Assembly (NCBI GenBank): GCA_044450465.1
Contig: JBIOJB010000116.1
Location: forward strand, 1 to 8,749
Direction: 5' to 3'
DNA: 8,749 nucleotides
Origin: JBIOJB01 sp044450465
Lineage (GTDB): Bacteria; Chloroflexota; Dormibacteria; Dormibacterales; Dormibacteraceae
Below the pieces are notes generated by a model. The model did not search any database, was not told the DNA's origin, and saw nothing but the letters and a program-made list of their open reading frames with translations. Made by a program: the position numbers and the translations under genes. Below are positions 1-6,336 of this stretch, one piece after another; the stretch's first letter is position 1; each line of letters opens with the position of its first letter.

Positions 1-1138
1 GGGGAAGAGCGAGCCAGGCCATGGCGGCCGCTGCGCAAACTCCCGGCACGAACGCCAGGACTGCCTGCCCGGTGGCGTCCCAGAGTGCGCCGGCGATGAG
101 GGGGAACACGAAACCGGCGCTGTACTGAACCGTGAATATCGCCGCGCTCATGCGGTGCACGTCGCCCGCCTTCTCGGCCCTCGCCGGGAGGGTCAGCGCC
201 ACGATGAACGTCAAGGCGCAGGCGAAGCCGAGGACGCCGGCGCAAGGAACCACGAAGGCTCCTGGGAGGAGGATCATGCCGATCTGCGTGGCTCCCATCA
301 GCGCGCTCGATCCGATGAAGCCGACCTTGCCCGTCAGCAGGGGCTCCCACAGGGCGACAGCGGGTGCGGTGAGCAGCTGCGCCGCATTCAGCACGAAAAG
401 CGTCGGAGCGATGAGCTGGTGCCTTCCCGTCTGGTCGAGAAAGTCGGGTACGTAAGCGTTGGTCGCGAAGTAGACGGCTGACGCCATCCCCATGGTCAGC
501 CCGATCCGCACGGCCTGGTTCTCCCTCCAGCTCGGCCACCAGCGGGACGGGACGGCCGGCCTTGGTCCGCGCGCCGGTGCCGAGGAGACGATGGCTATGG
601 TCGCCACGACGATCGGCACGGACCAGGACGCAAGCGCCCAGCGCCAGTCGCCGTGGGCAAGCTGCAGCACGCCGAACGGCGTGGTGAAAGCGGTCGGAAT
701 GGTCTCGCCCAAAAGGATGCCGTTGCTGTAAACGGCTGTCGCGATGGCGATGCGCCGCGGAAACCACTCGCGGACGAGAGACGGGAAGGCGGGCTGGCTG
801 ACTGCGACTCCGACGCCCATCAAGAAGGTGCAGGCGAAGAGCACCGGTGTCGAAGGTCCGAGCCCTCGCAAAGCGCCAAAGATCGCGACGAAGCCCAATC
901 CGGCGATCAGGGCGCGGCGGATGCCGAGCTTCGAGATGAGGAGCGATCCCGGCACCGCGGCGCTGGCGAGAAGCAGGACCGGGAGCGAGACCAACGCTCC
1001 GACGGCCTTCTCGTCAAGGCGAAGCTCGTGGTGAATCAGCGGAACCAAAGGCGGCACGGCAAGCAGCGTCATGCGGAGGCATATCCCCCCGAGCCAGAGC
1101 ATCGCGAGGTGAAGCCAATCCTTTCGGGTCAGGCTCAT
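1..1138 (-). CDS. MFS permease, cyanate permease (CynX/NimT) type, C-terminus cut by window edge
   Basis: Reading the minus strand from ATG at 1138 gives 379 codons with no stop before the left edge. Family members are about 400 residues, so only the last few are missing. The product is very hydrophobic with about twelve likely membrane segments. TM1 carries Arg22 followed by a Pro-rich stretch (VPPLVPLI, 28-35), resembling the NLRPxLTxxxPLxxxI start of the CynX/NimT family. A basic cytoplasmic loop SKLGIRR (69-75) sits between TM2 and TM3, REWFPRR (123-129) follows TM4, and a Pro/Arg/Trp-rich central loop (188-206) links the two halves. Such permeases move small organic or inorganic anions across the inner membrane; the substrate cannot be read from sequence. 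An ATG 17 nt upstream is out of frame, so 1138 is chosen although its ribosome site is weak. It is divergent from the DsrE-like gene with 32 bp between the starts, so shared regulation is possible. Confidence 0.88.
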   Translation of the reverse strand, partial: MSLTRKDWLHLAMLWLGGICLRMTLLAVPPLVPLIHHELRLDEKAVGALVSLPVLLLASAAVPGSLLISKLGIRRALIAGLGFVAIFGALRGLGPSTPVLFACTFLMGVGVAVSQPAFPSLVREWFPRRIAIATAVYSNGILLGETIPTAFTTPFGVLQLAHGDWRWALASWSVPIVVATIAIVSSAPARGPRPAVPSRWWPSWRENQAVRIGLTMGMASAVYFATNAYVPDFLDQTGRHQLIAPTLFVLNAAQLLTAPAVALWEPLLTGKVGFIGSSALMGATQIGMILLPGAFVVPCAGVLGFACALTFIVALTLPARAEKAGDVHRMSAAIFTVQYSAGFVFPLIAGALWDATGQAVLAFVPGVCAAAAMAWLALP

Positions 1139-1170
1139 GGGCGCCCCGCTTTCATGGATTGCCTATATTG

Positions 1171-1539
1171 GTGCGCGTGTCCGGCCTCCTGATCGTTGGC
1201 GCCACCGGGGCGGGCGATGCCACCAGAGCCAGCATTCCCCTTCACATCGCGGCCAACGGGGCCGGCCCCGGGGGGATCGAGGTCGGGGTCGCCTTTGCGG
1301 GAGACGCCGCCGGGCTCCTCAAGCCGGATGTCATCGATTCCGTTCGCGGCGTGGGCATCCCGCCACTGCGCGAGCTGTTCGACAAGTGCGTTGCCCAGAA
1401 CGTACCGTTCTACGTTTGAAAAGGCTGTGCTGAGGCCCGTGGGGTCTCTGCGGAGATGCTGACCGGAAACGCAAGGATGATCACGCCGGTCGAGCTCGTC
1501 AGGCTCACCATGGAGGCCGACAAGGTCCTCAACTTCTGA
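1171..1539 (+). CDS. DsrE-family protein, predicted selenoprotein with in-frame UGA (Sec83) in a UxxC motif
   Basis: Taken across the TGA at 1417-1419, the frame gives 122 residues, the normal DsrE size. The N-terminal half has a first beta strand (SGLLIVGATG, 4-13), then a helix and AFAGDAAGLLKP (41-52). VGIPPLRELFDKC (61-73) leads to the strand VPFYV (78-82). Next comes UGA, then KGCAEARGV and the typical family tail GNARMITPVELVRL...EADKVLNF. Most DsrE proteins have Cys at the UGA position, the site matching the catalytic Cys of TusD/DsrE, so the motif reads U83-K-G-C86. DsrE proteins handle sulfane sulfur or thiol redox in the cytoplasm; the exact substrate is unknown. The start is uncertain: GTG 1171 is chosen, while TTG 1159, TTG 1168 and GTG 1177 are alternatives and none has a good ribosome site. 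It ends 13 nt before the convergent synthetase gene. The alternative reading is a nonsense mutation, but the intact downstream frame and the stem-loop argue against it. Sec insertion needs selA/selB/selC/selD elsewhere in the genome. Confidence 0.85.
1417..1455 (+). promoter_or_regulatory. Predicted bacterial SECIS element (UGA plus downstream stem-loop)
   Basis: Directly after the in-frame UGA (1417-1419), GAGGCCC (1432-1438) pairs with GGGTCTC (1442-1448) around a GTG loop: seven pairs including one G-U. Below a T/T mismatch (1431/1449) the stem continues with 1428-1430 against 1450-1452. After a G/G mismatch it adds 1425-1426 against 1454-1455. That is 12 pairs with two single mismatches. 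The apical loop begins 19 nt after the UGA and opens with G. This agrees with the known bacterial requirement for a loop roughly 16-37 nt downstream with a G at its start, which SelB binds. The unpaired U at 1431 or 1449 could play the part of the bulged U in the E. coli fdhF element. The pairing was done by eye and no folding energy was computed. Confidence 0.75.
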
Positions 1540-1552
1540 GCTCGGTTCCTGC

Positions 1553-3508
1553 TCACTCCCGGGTGGCGCCGATGGCTGCGAGGGCGCTGGGGTTCTCGAG
1601 GGACGACAGGTCTCCGGGATCTTGGCCGGTGTAGACCGAGCGCACCACCCGACGCAAGATCTTGGCGTTCCTTGTCCGTGGCAGGTCCACGACGAAGTGG
1701 ATGGCCTTCGGCCTGAGAGGTTTGCCCAGTGCGCGGGCGACCAGGTCCTGGAGCTCAACCGCAAGCTCATCACTTGCCACGCGATTCGGGCGAAGGATCA
1801 CGAAGCACACCAGCACCTCGCCTTTCAGCTCGTCCGGCACGCCGACGGCCGCCGATTCGGCCACCGCCGCGTGACCGACCAGGATCGACTCAACTTCGGC
1901 CGGCCCCAGTCTCTTGCCCGCGACCTTGATCGTGTCGTCGGAGCGCCCGAGCACGTACCAGAGATCGTCGTCCGGGTCGCGATAGGCCCAGTCGCCGTGC
2001 ACCCAGATACCCTCGAAGCGGCTCCAGTAAGTGTCGAGATAGCGCTGGCTGTCGCCCCAAAAGCCGCGAGTCATTCCGGGCCAGGGATTGCGGATGGCAA
2101 GCTCGCCCACCTCGCCTTTGACCGAGCGGCCCTCCGAGTCCAGAACGTCGGCGGCGATGCCCGGCACCGGGCCGGCGAAGGAGCACGGCCGCAAGCGAGT
2201 GATGACGTTGCCGCAAAGGATGCCGCCCGAGATCTCGGTGCCGCCCGTGTAGTTGATGATCGGGATCCGCCCCCCGCCGATGTGCTTGAAGAACCACTGG
2301 AACGGCTCGGGGTTCCACGGCTCACCGGTGCCGCCGAGGATGCGCAGGCTCGTGAGGTCGTGGTGGGCCGGGACCTCGTCACCGTGTGTCATGAGGCCGC
2401 GGACCAAGGTGGGGGAGACTCCGAGCACCGTGACCTTGTGGTCTTCGACCATCCGCCACAACCGGTTGGTGGCGGGATAGTCCGGCGTGCCTTCGTACAG
2501 GACCATGGTGGCCCCGAGGATCAGCGTGCCGAGGATGAGCCAAGGTCCCATCATCCAGCCGAGGTCCGTGTACCAGAAGACGGTGTCGCCGGCGCCGATG
2601 TCAAAGCCGTGCGCCATGTCCTGGGCCGCCTTGACCGGAAACCCTCCGTGCACGTGCAGCGTACCCTTCGGCTTGCCCGTCGTGCCCGAGGTGTAGATGA
2701 TCATCAGGGGGTCTTCGGGATCGAGCTCCTGGGTGTCCGTCTGGCTTGACTCATCTTCGAGCAGGACGTCCCACACCTGGTCGCGGCCATGGGTCCAAGG
2801 GATCTCACGCACCACGCGGCGGTGGACGATGACCTTGGTGACGCTTGGGCAGCTTGTCAGGGCGCGATCAGCCGTCTCCTTCATCGGTATCACCTGACCG
2901 CGGCGGTAGAAGCCGTCGGCACAGATGAGCACCTTCGCCTCGCCATCGCGCAGGCGCGTCGAGATCGCCTCCGCGCCATAGCCGGAGAAGAGGGGAATGA
3001 TGACCGCCCCGATCTTCACCGTCGCCAGCACGGCCACGGCGACCTCGGGGCACATCGGCATGAAGATGCCGACCCGATCTCCCGGCCGGACCCCCAGCTT
3101 GCGCAGCGCGGCGGCGAGACCGCATACCTGGCGGTCTAGCTCGCCGTACGTCAGCCGGCGCACCTCACCTGGTTCGCCCTCCCAGATGATCGCCGGCTTG
3201 TCGTTGGTCTCGGTGTCGCGGTACCGGTCCAGGCAGCTGTGGACGATGTTCATGCGCCCCCCGACCCACCACCGGGGCCAGGGCTTTCCCCTCGAGAGGT
3301 CGACGACCTGGTCGTACGGGCGGTAGAAGGCGACGTCGATGTCCTTGATCGCCGCGTCCCAGAACCACTCGAGGTCCTCATCGGCACGCTTTAGGAGATC
3401 GGAGAACTTCGTGATGCCGTGCGCGTTCATGAAGCGCATGAGGCGGCTCTTGGCGATGACCTCAGCGCTCGGCTCCCAGATTACGTCACCGATCACGACA
3501 GGCTGCAT
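1553..3508 (-). CDS. AMP-forming acyl-CoA synthetase, acetyl-CoA synthetase-like (ANL superfamily)
   Basis: A 651-residue cytosolic enzyme that should activate a carboxylic acid with ATP to acyl-AMP and then acyl-CoA. The ANL motifs appear in order: A3 YTSGTTGKPKG (272-282), then WYTDLGWMMGPW (312-323) and A5 TGGTEISGG (421-429). GDWAYRD (505-511) carries the ribose-binding Asp, GRSDDTIKVAGKR (521-533) is the hinge/A8 region, and the A10 loop PRTRNAKILRR (610-620) has catalytic Lys616. Length and the N-terminal WW/NIVHSCLDR region (80-95) match the acetyl-/propionyl-CoA synthetase group. Authentic acetyl-CoA synthetases, however, have WWQTETGG at A5, where a Trp closes the acyl pocket. Here Gly replaces it, so a larger or branched acid is more likely than acetate (inference). 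The A10 Gly before the Lys is Ala. It is convergent with the DsrE-like gene and divergent from the 73-residue gene, 28 bp away. No clear Shine-Dalgarno site precedes ATG 3508, but MQPVVIGD reads as a natural N-terminus. Confidence 0.93.
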   Translation of the reverse strand: MQPVVIGDVIWEPSAEVIAKSRLMRFMNAHGITKFSDLLKRADEDLEWFWDAAIKDIDVAFYRPYDQVVDLSRGKPWPRWWVGGRMNIVHSCLDRYRDTETNDKPAIIWEGEPGEVRRLTYGELDRQVCGLAAALRKLGVRPGDRVGIFMPMCPEVAVAVLATVKIGAVIIPLFSGYGAEAISTRLRDGEAKVLICADGFYRRGQVIPMKETADRALTSCPSVTKVIVHRRVVREIPWTHGRDQVWDVLLEDESSQTDTQELDPEDPLMIIYTSGTTGKPKGTLHVHGGFPVKAAQDMAHGFDIGAGDTVFWYTDLGWMMGPWLILGTLILGATMVLYEGTPDYPATNRLWRMVEDHKVTVLGVSPTLVRGLMTHGDEVPAHHDLTSLRILGGTGEPWNPEPFQWFFKHIGGGRIPIINYTGGTEISGGILCGNVITRLRPCSFAGPVPGIAADVLDSEGRSVKGEVGELAIRNPWPGMTRGFWGDSQRYLDTYWSRFEGIWVHGDWAYRDPDDDLWYVLGRSDDTIKVAGKRLGPAEVESILVGHAAVAESAAVGVPDELKGEVLVCFVILRPNRVASDELAVELQDLVARALGKPLRPKAIHFVVDLPRTRNAKILRRVVRSVYTGQDPGDLSSLENPSALAAIGATRE

Positions 3509-3536
3509 GGCTTTCGGAGTCTATTGTCTCCACACG

Positions 3537-3758
3537 ATGGGTGAGCTGCCTGAAGGCTTTGCGGACGATCTGGCCCGAGTGGTCCGGCCGGCGGATTGGA
3601 CGTCAGCCGCCGAGATCGTCGAAGCGGCGACCCTGCTCGACGACTCGGGGCTGGCCCACTTCCTCCGGCTCGTTGCAGCACGGGTGCGGACGTCGCCTGC
3701 TCCAATCAGAAGTGAGGAGCTGCGCGAATACCTCCAGCGGGCCGCCACCGCCGTTTGA
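3537..3758 (+). CDS. Small hypothetical protein, 73 residues
   Basis: I do not recognise this protein. From ATG 3537 it gives 73 residues with strong G/C at third codon positions and a mostly helical, soluble look. An acidic start (MGELPEGFADDLARVV) is followed by AAEIVEAATLLDDSGLAHFLRLVAARVR (24-51) and a final helix SEELREYLQRAATAV. There is no membrane segment, cysteine or known motif. An in-frame ATG at 3507 would add ten residues and overlap the synthetase start codon, so 3537 is preferred; no Shine-Dalgarno site is visible. Its last 53 bases overlap the 3' end of the minus-strand 204-residue gene, which is unusual. Coding character looks good on both strands there, so I keep both. The remaining doubt is mainly about this smaller one. 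Confidence 0.55.
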   Translation: MGELPEGFADDLARVVRPADWTSAAEIVEAATLLDDSGLAHFLRLVAARVRTSPAPIRSEELREYLQRAATAV

Positions 3759-4320
3759 TGCGCTCCGCCTCCTGCAGCAGCTCCCAGTAGTTGGCCCAGG
3801 CAGTGCGGGCGACGGCAAGTGCGAGCTCGGCCTTGAAGTGCTCCCGAGCCGCGCGCACCGCATGCTGCTGTGCGTAGGCCCAGCGGTCTGCCGCCCGTTC
3901 GACGGTGCTCTCTACCAGCGCCAGCCACTCCCGTTCGTCCGAGCATCCCGTCGGCGACGGCAGCGTCAGCAGTTTCCACCTCTTGTCGCCGCGCACCACG
4001 GTCAGCATCGGTTGGCCGCTGGGGCGCCCGGCGTGGCGGTTTGGGCGAGGATGGTTGGGGTTCGCGGCCATCAATCGCTGCTGAACCGCGAAGACGAGCT
4101 CGTGCACGGCGTCGATGGTCGACGGAGGCAATGCGGGATTGCGCCGGCCCAACCTGATCTGCAGCGCACGGACCGCTTCTCTCAACCGCTCGGGTGCCTC
4201 GCATCTGTCTTCGAGTCGCAGCGTCTCCACGTCGTCGAGCAGAACGTCTGATTCCGCAAGCAGGGCGCGGCGCCTAGTCTCGGCCCTGTCCTCCGTCTCC
4301 TCCGCGACCGCCGCAGCCAT
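3706..4320 (-). CDS. Hypothetical charged helical protein, 204 residues
   Basis: I do not recognise this protein. It is hydrophilic and Arg/Glu/Ala-rich. A first helical block (about 1-60) has strong coiled-coil-like charge patterning (EETEDRAETRRRALLAESDV). A second helix follows (SSTID-like segment into VHELVFAVQQRLM, 68-84), then a Pro/Asn/His/Arg-rich linker (86-103). Next comes a short probable beta segment with MLTVVRGDKRWKLLTLPSP (105-123), and then a long helix with several Trp and Glu residues (REWLALVESTVERAADRWAYA onward to about 192). There is no signal peptide or membrane helix. ATG 4335 would lie inside the predicted -10 box, so I start at ATG 4320. It is divergent from the Tad operon (115 bp apart) and convergent with the 73-residue gene. 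Nothing ties it functionally to pilus assembly beyond position. Confidence 0.7.
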   Translation of the reverse strand: MAAAVAEETEDRAETRRRALLAESDVLLDDVETLRLEDRCEAPERLREAVRALQIRLGRRNPALPPSTIDAVHELVFAVQQRLMAANPNHPRPNRHAGRPSGQPMLTVVRGDKRWKLLTLPSPTGCSDEREWLALVESTVERAADRWAYAQQHAVRAAREHFKAELALAVARTAWANYWELLQEAERIKRRWRPAGGIRAAPHF

Positions 4321-4330
4321 CTCTGCATGC

Positions 4331-4358
4331 ACCATATCGCGACCCGACGGTTTGTCAA
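4331..4358 (-). promoter_or_regulatory. Sigma70-like promoter for the 204-residue gene
   Basis: On the minus strand there is a perfect TTGACA (4358-4353), a 16 bp spacer, and TATGGT (4336-4331), which matches TATAAT at four of six positions. Transcription would start near 4324, only about four bases before ATG 4320, so the mRNA would be nearly leaderless. This placement is the main reason for rejecting ATG 4335 as the start. Nothing of similar quality was found for the plus-strand Tad operon in the same intergenic region. Confidence 0.5.
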
Positions 4359-4361
4359 GTA

Positions 4362-4389
4362 TAGGTTTACAGCCTACCGAATGTTAACA
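4362..4389. repeat. Small inverted repeats in the intergenic patch before the Tad operon
   Basis: The 4321-4435 gap is visibly richer in A and T than the flanking genes. It holds TAGG (4362-4365) and CCTA (4373-4376) as inverted arms seven bases apart, and the perfect 8 bp palindrome TGTTAACA (4382-4389). They lie upstream of the -35 of the minus-strand gene and 47-75 bp before the first Tad gene, which would suit an operator. The arms are short enough to occur by chance. Confidence 0.25.
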
Positions 4390-4435
4390 AGCAGGATTGC
4401 GAGCCGGGGGACCTGCCGCTAGGGTCAGCGCCGCG

Positions 4436-5050
4436 ATGAAAAGGTGGCTGACGGCGGTGGCGGCATTGGCGGCGGGCGCTGTCGTGACGGGGGTGCTCTT
4501 GGTCATGACAGACCCCTCGCGCGGCGCCTCGAATGTATGGGCGACCGTACGCGACCTGCCTGCCGGAGCTCAGCTGGATGGTCAGGCCATCGCGCTGATC
4601 AAGGTGGGAATGGGTGCCGACGGTCCGCTGCTGTTCTCCGCCGGCGAGGAACAGTCGCTGTTACGCCTCCGCACGACACACAACCTCGTTGCCGGTCAGC
4701 TGATCCAGCGGAGCGACGTGACCGCGTCGCCGGCAGCGACAGATATCCGTCTCGTCTTCGTGCCGCTCAAAGACACCCCGCCGGTCGTGGGCGGCTCCCG
4801 GGTCGACCTGCTCGTCATCGATGGCGCACCCGATCACGTGACGGTCGAGCCGTTCGCCACGAAGGTGGAAGTCCGGGCAGCGACGGGCGGTGGTCTGGTG
4901 CTGGCGGTTCCCTCGCAGCAGGCGGCGGCGTTCGTGTACGCCGCGGCCGCAATGGACCTCGCGGCGGTCGTGGCCGAGCCAGGGGCGGCCGACGGCACGG
5001 AGCTTCCGGTTTCCTCCTCTCAGCAGGCTATCGACCTGGCGTCACATTGA
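4436..5050 (+). CDS. cpaB: SAF-domain Flp pilus assembly protein, CpaB/RcpC-like
   Basis: A 204-residue protein starting at ATG 4436 with a basic MKRW then a single hydrophobic anchor (about 5-24), so it is probably membrane-tethered with the rest outside. A SAF domain follows (about 34-97: VWATVRDLPAGAQLDGQAIALIKV ... HNLVAGQLIQRSDV). The CpaB-type segment after it includes VPLKDTPPVVGGSRVDLLVI (109-128). The tail is Ala-rich, then Ser/Gln-rich. In diderms CpaB/RcpC works with the secretin; no secretin is visible here, so it may instead act at the cell wall. The frame stays open further upstream, to a TTG at 4397. ATG 4436 is chosen because it gives the expected positively charged N-terminus followed by the anchor; a weak AGGG lies about a dozen bases before it. 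Its TGA shares one base with the tadA ATG (TGATG), which suggests translational coupling. It is first in the Tad operon. Confidence 0.85.
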   Translation: MKRWLTAVAALAAGAVVTGVLLVMTDPSRGASNVWATVRDLPAGAQLDGQAIALIKVGMGADGPLLFSAGEEQSLLRLRTTHNLVAGQLIQRSDVTASPAATDIRLVFVPLKDTPPVVGGSRVDLLVIDGAPDHVTVEPFATKVEVRAATGGGLVLAVPSQQAAAFVYAAAAMDLAAVVAEPGAADGTELPVSSSQQAIDLASH

Positions 5051-6336
5051 TGAGCCTGGCCATGGTTGCGAATGCGGTTGATCTCGAGCAGAGGCTTCGA
5101 GGTCAGGTCGAGACTGAGCTGGGGGGCGAGCTGGCGCGCCGTGATCGGACCCGTCTTCGGGTCGAGGACCAGGATTGGGTTTATGAGCTCGTCGGTCGCC
5201 TCGTCGGTCAGCAGGGCTTGGATACAGCGGAGTCGGAGCGGCTCTGGCGGCTGATCTTCGCCTCGGTGACACCTCTGGGGCCGCTTGCCGAACACCTCGC
5301 GGACCCTGAGGTCGAGGAGGTCCGGATCAACGGGACGGCAGCATGTTTTGTCTTCAGGAACGGCAAGCGCGAGTCAATCCCGCCTCCATTCGGGGAGGAG
5401 GCGTCTCTGGTCGAGCTCGTCCAGTGGTACACGGACGGGACGCCCTCCGCGCGCCTGGACAGGGCGAGTCCCATGGTGACGATGACGCTTCCGGAGGGCA
5501 GCCGGCTGCACGCAGCCCTCTCGCCGCCAGCCTGGCCCATGACGGTGACGATCCGGCGTCACCCAGCCGCGCGCTTCTCCGATCTGACGTCTCTCGAAGC
5601 TTCGGGCTTCTTGCCTCCCGCCCTGCGAGATCTGCTTCAGGCTGCGATCGCGGGCCGGCTCAACATCCTGATCTCGGGCGGAGCCGGCGCCGGGAAGACC
5701 ACCTTCATGCGGGTCCTGGCAAGACTGATCAATCAAGAAGAACGCGTCGTAACGATCGAAGACCAGGCCGAGCTGCATCTCTGGCGTGAGTTGAAGGACT
5801 GCGTCGGACTCGAGGGCCGGCCCCCGAATACGGAAGGGAGGGGGGCCATCACGATCCAGATGCTCGTCCACGAAGCCCTGCGCATGTCGCCTGATCGAAT
5901 CATCATCGGCGAGGTTCGAGGAGCAGAGGCCCTGGATCTGCTTGACGCCATGAACACGGGGCATCCCGGCTCGATCTGCACCATCCACGCGGACAGCCCA
6001 CGTGAGACGTTGCCCAGGCTGGCGCGGCTTGCCCTTCGCAACTCACAGGCGCCGAGGGCGGAGGTCGTGCTCTTGGAGGTCGTTCACTCCGTGGACCTTG
6101 TGATTCACGTGGGACTGATCAGAAGGGGCGAAGGAACCCGCGAGCGCCGGCTTCTTTCTGTCGGCTGCGTCGCCGGTCTCGACGACGGCAGGCCGCGGAT
6201 TCAAGAGCTCGTTTCGTTCGGCGATGACGGCCTTTGGCACCGGGTCGGGTCGCCTGCAGCGATGCCCGAAAGGATCTGGGCGAAGCTCGGGTCGGTCTGC
6301 GACCCGGGTCAGTTGCTCGAGGGCTTCGATGCGTGA
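5050..6336 (+). CDS. tadA: Tad pilus assembly/secretion ATPase TadA (CpaF)
   Basis: A 428-residue cytoplasmic secretion ATPase of the VirB11/GspE superfamily that powers Flp pilus assembly. The N-terminal domain (about 70-175) has PLGPLAEHLADPEVEEVRIN (75-94), the standard CpaF opening. The catalytic domain has Walker A GGAGAGKTT (210-218), an Asp box VVTIEDQAELHL (233-244) and Walker B RIIIGEVRGAE (283-293). The His box is GHPGSICTIHADSP (304-317). All key residues are present, so it should be active. ATG 5050 overlaps the cpaB stop by one base; ATG 5062 in frame is an alternative. The frame is open well upstream of 5050, but that part only shadows cpaB. Its end overlaps tadB by 8 bases. Length is close to that of other CpaF proteins. 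Confidence 0.96.
   Translation: MSLAMVANAVDLEQRLRGQVETELGGELARRDRTRLRVEDQDWVYELVGRLVGQQGLDTAESERLWRLIFASVTPLGPLAEHLADPEVEEVRINGTAACFVFRNGKRESIPPPFGEEASLVELVQWYTDGTPSARLDRASPMVTMTLPEGSRLHAALSPPAWPMTVTIRRHPAARFSDLTSLEASGFLPPALRDLLQAAIAGRLNILISGGAGAGKTTFMRVLARLINQEERVVTIEDQAELHLWRELKDCVGLEGRPPNTEGRGAITIQMLVHEALRMSPDRIIIGEVRGAEALDLLDAMNTGHPGSICTIHADSPRETLPRLARLALRNSQAPRAEVVLLEVVHSVDLVIHVGLIRRGEGTRERRLLSVGCVAGLDDGRPRIQELVSFGDDGLWHRVGSPAAMPERIWAKLGSVCDPGQLLEGFDA

Noticed and set aside
1417..1419. TGA read as a simple nonsense mutation of a pseudogene
   Set aside because: The frame after it stays intact for 39 codons, total length is normal, and a hairpin sits at the right distance. It cannot be excluded without sequence from relatives.
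1540..1552. Possible bidirectional terminator between the convergent DsrE and synthetase genes
   Set aside because: The 13-base gap has no stem-loop or T-run; only the short CCCGGG palindrome lies nearby.
1135..1773. A 212-codon minus-strand frame across the DsrE gene and the synthetase end
   Set aside because: It lies out of frame with the synthetase on the same strand and antisense to the DsrE-like gene; low-complexity translation.
1622..2749. A 375-codon plus-strand open frame opposite the acyl-CoA synthetase
   Set aside because: It is the antisense shadow of a clearly recognisable enzyme gene; its translation is rich in Arg, Asp, His and Pro with no motif.
3511..3530. Hairpin-like GGAG/CTCC repeat and possible -10 boxes between the synthetase and 73-residue gene starts
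   Set aside because: Arms are only four bases plus one pair beyond a mismatch, and no matching -35 element was found on either strand.
3521..4204. A 227-codon minus-strand frame overlapping both hypothetical genes
   Set aside because: Arg/Ala/Ser-rich translation typical of a shifted frame in GC-rich DNA; the 204-residue frame has better codon pattern and a promoter.
4444..5049. Upstream extension of the tadA frame across cpaB
   Set aside because: The Arg/Gly-rich translation is a shadow of cpaB; CpaF similarity begins only after ATG 5050.
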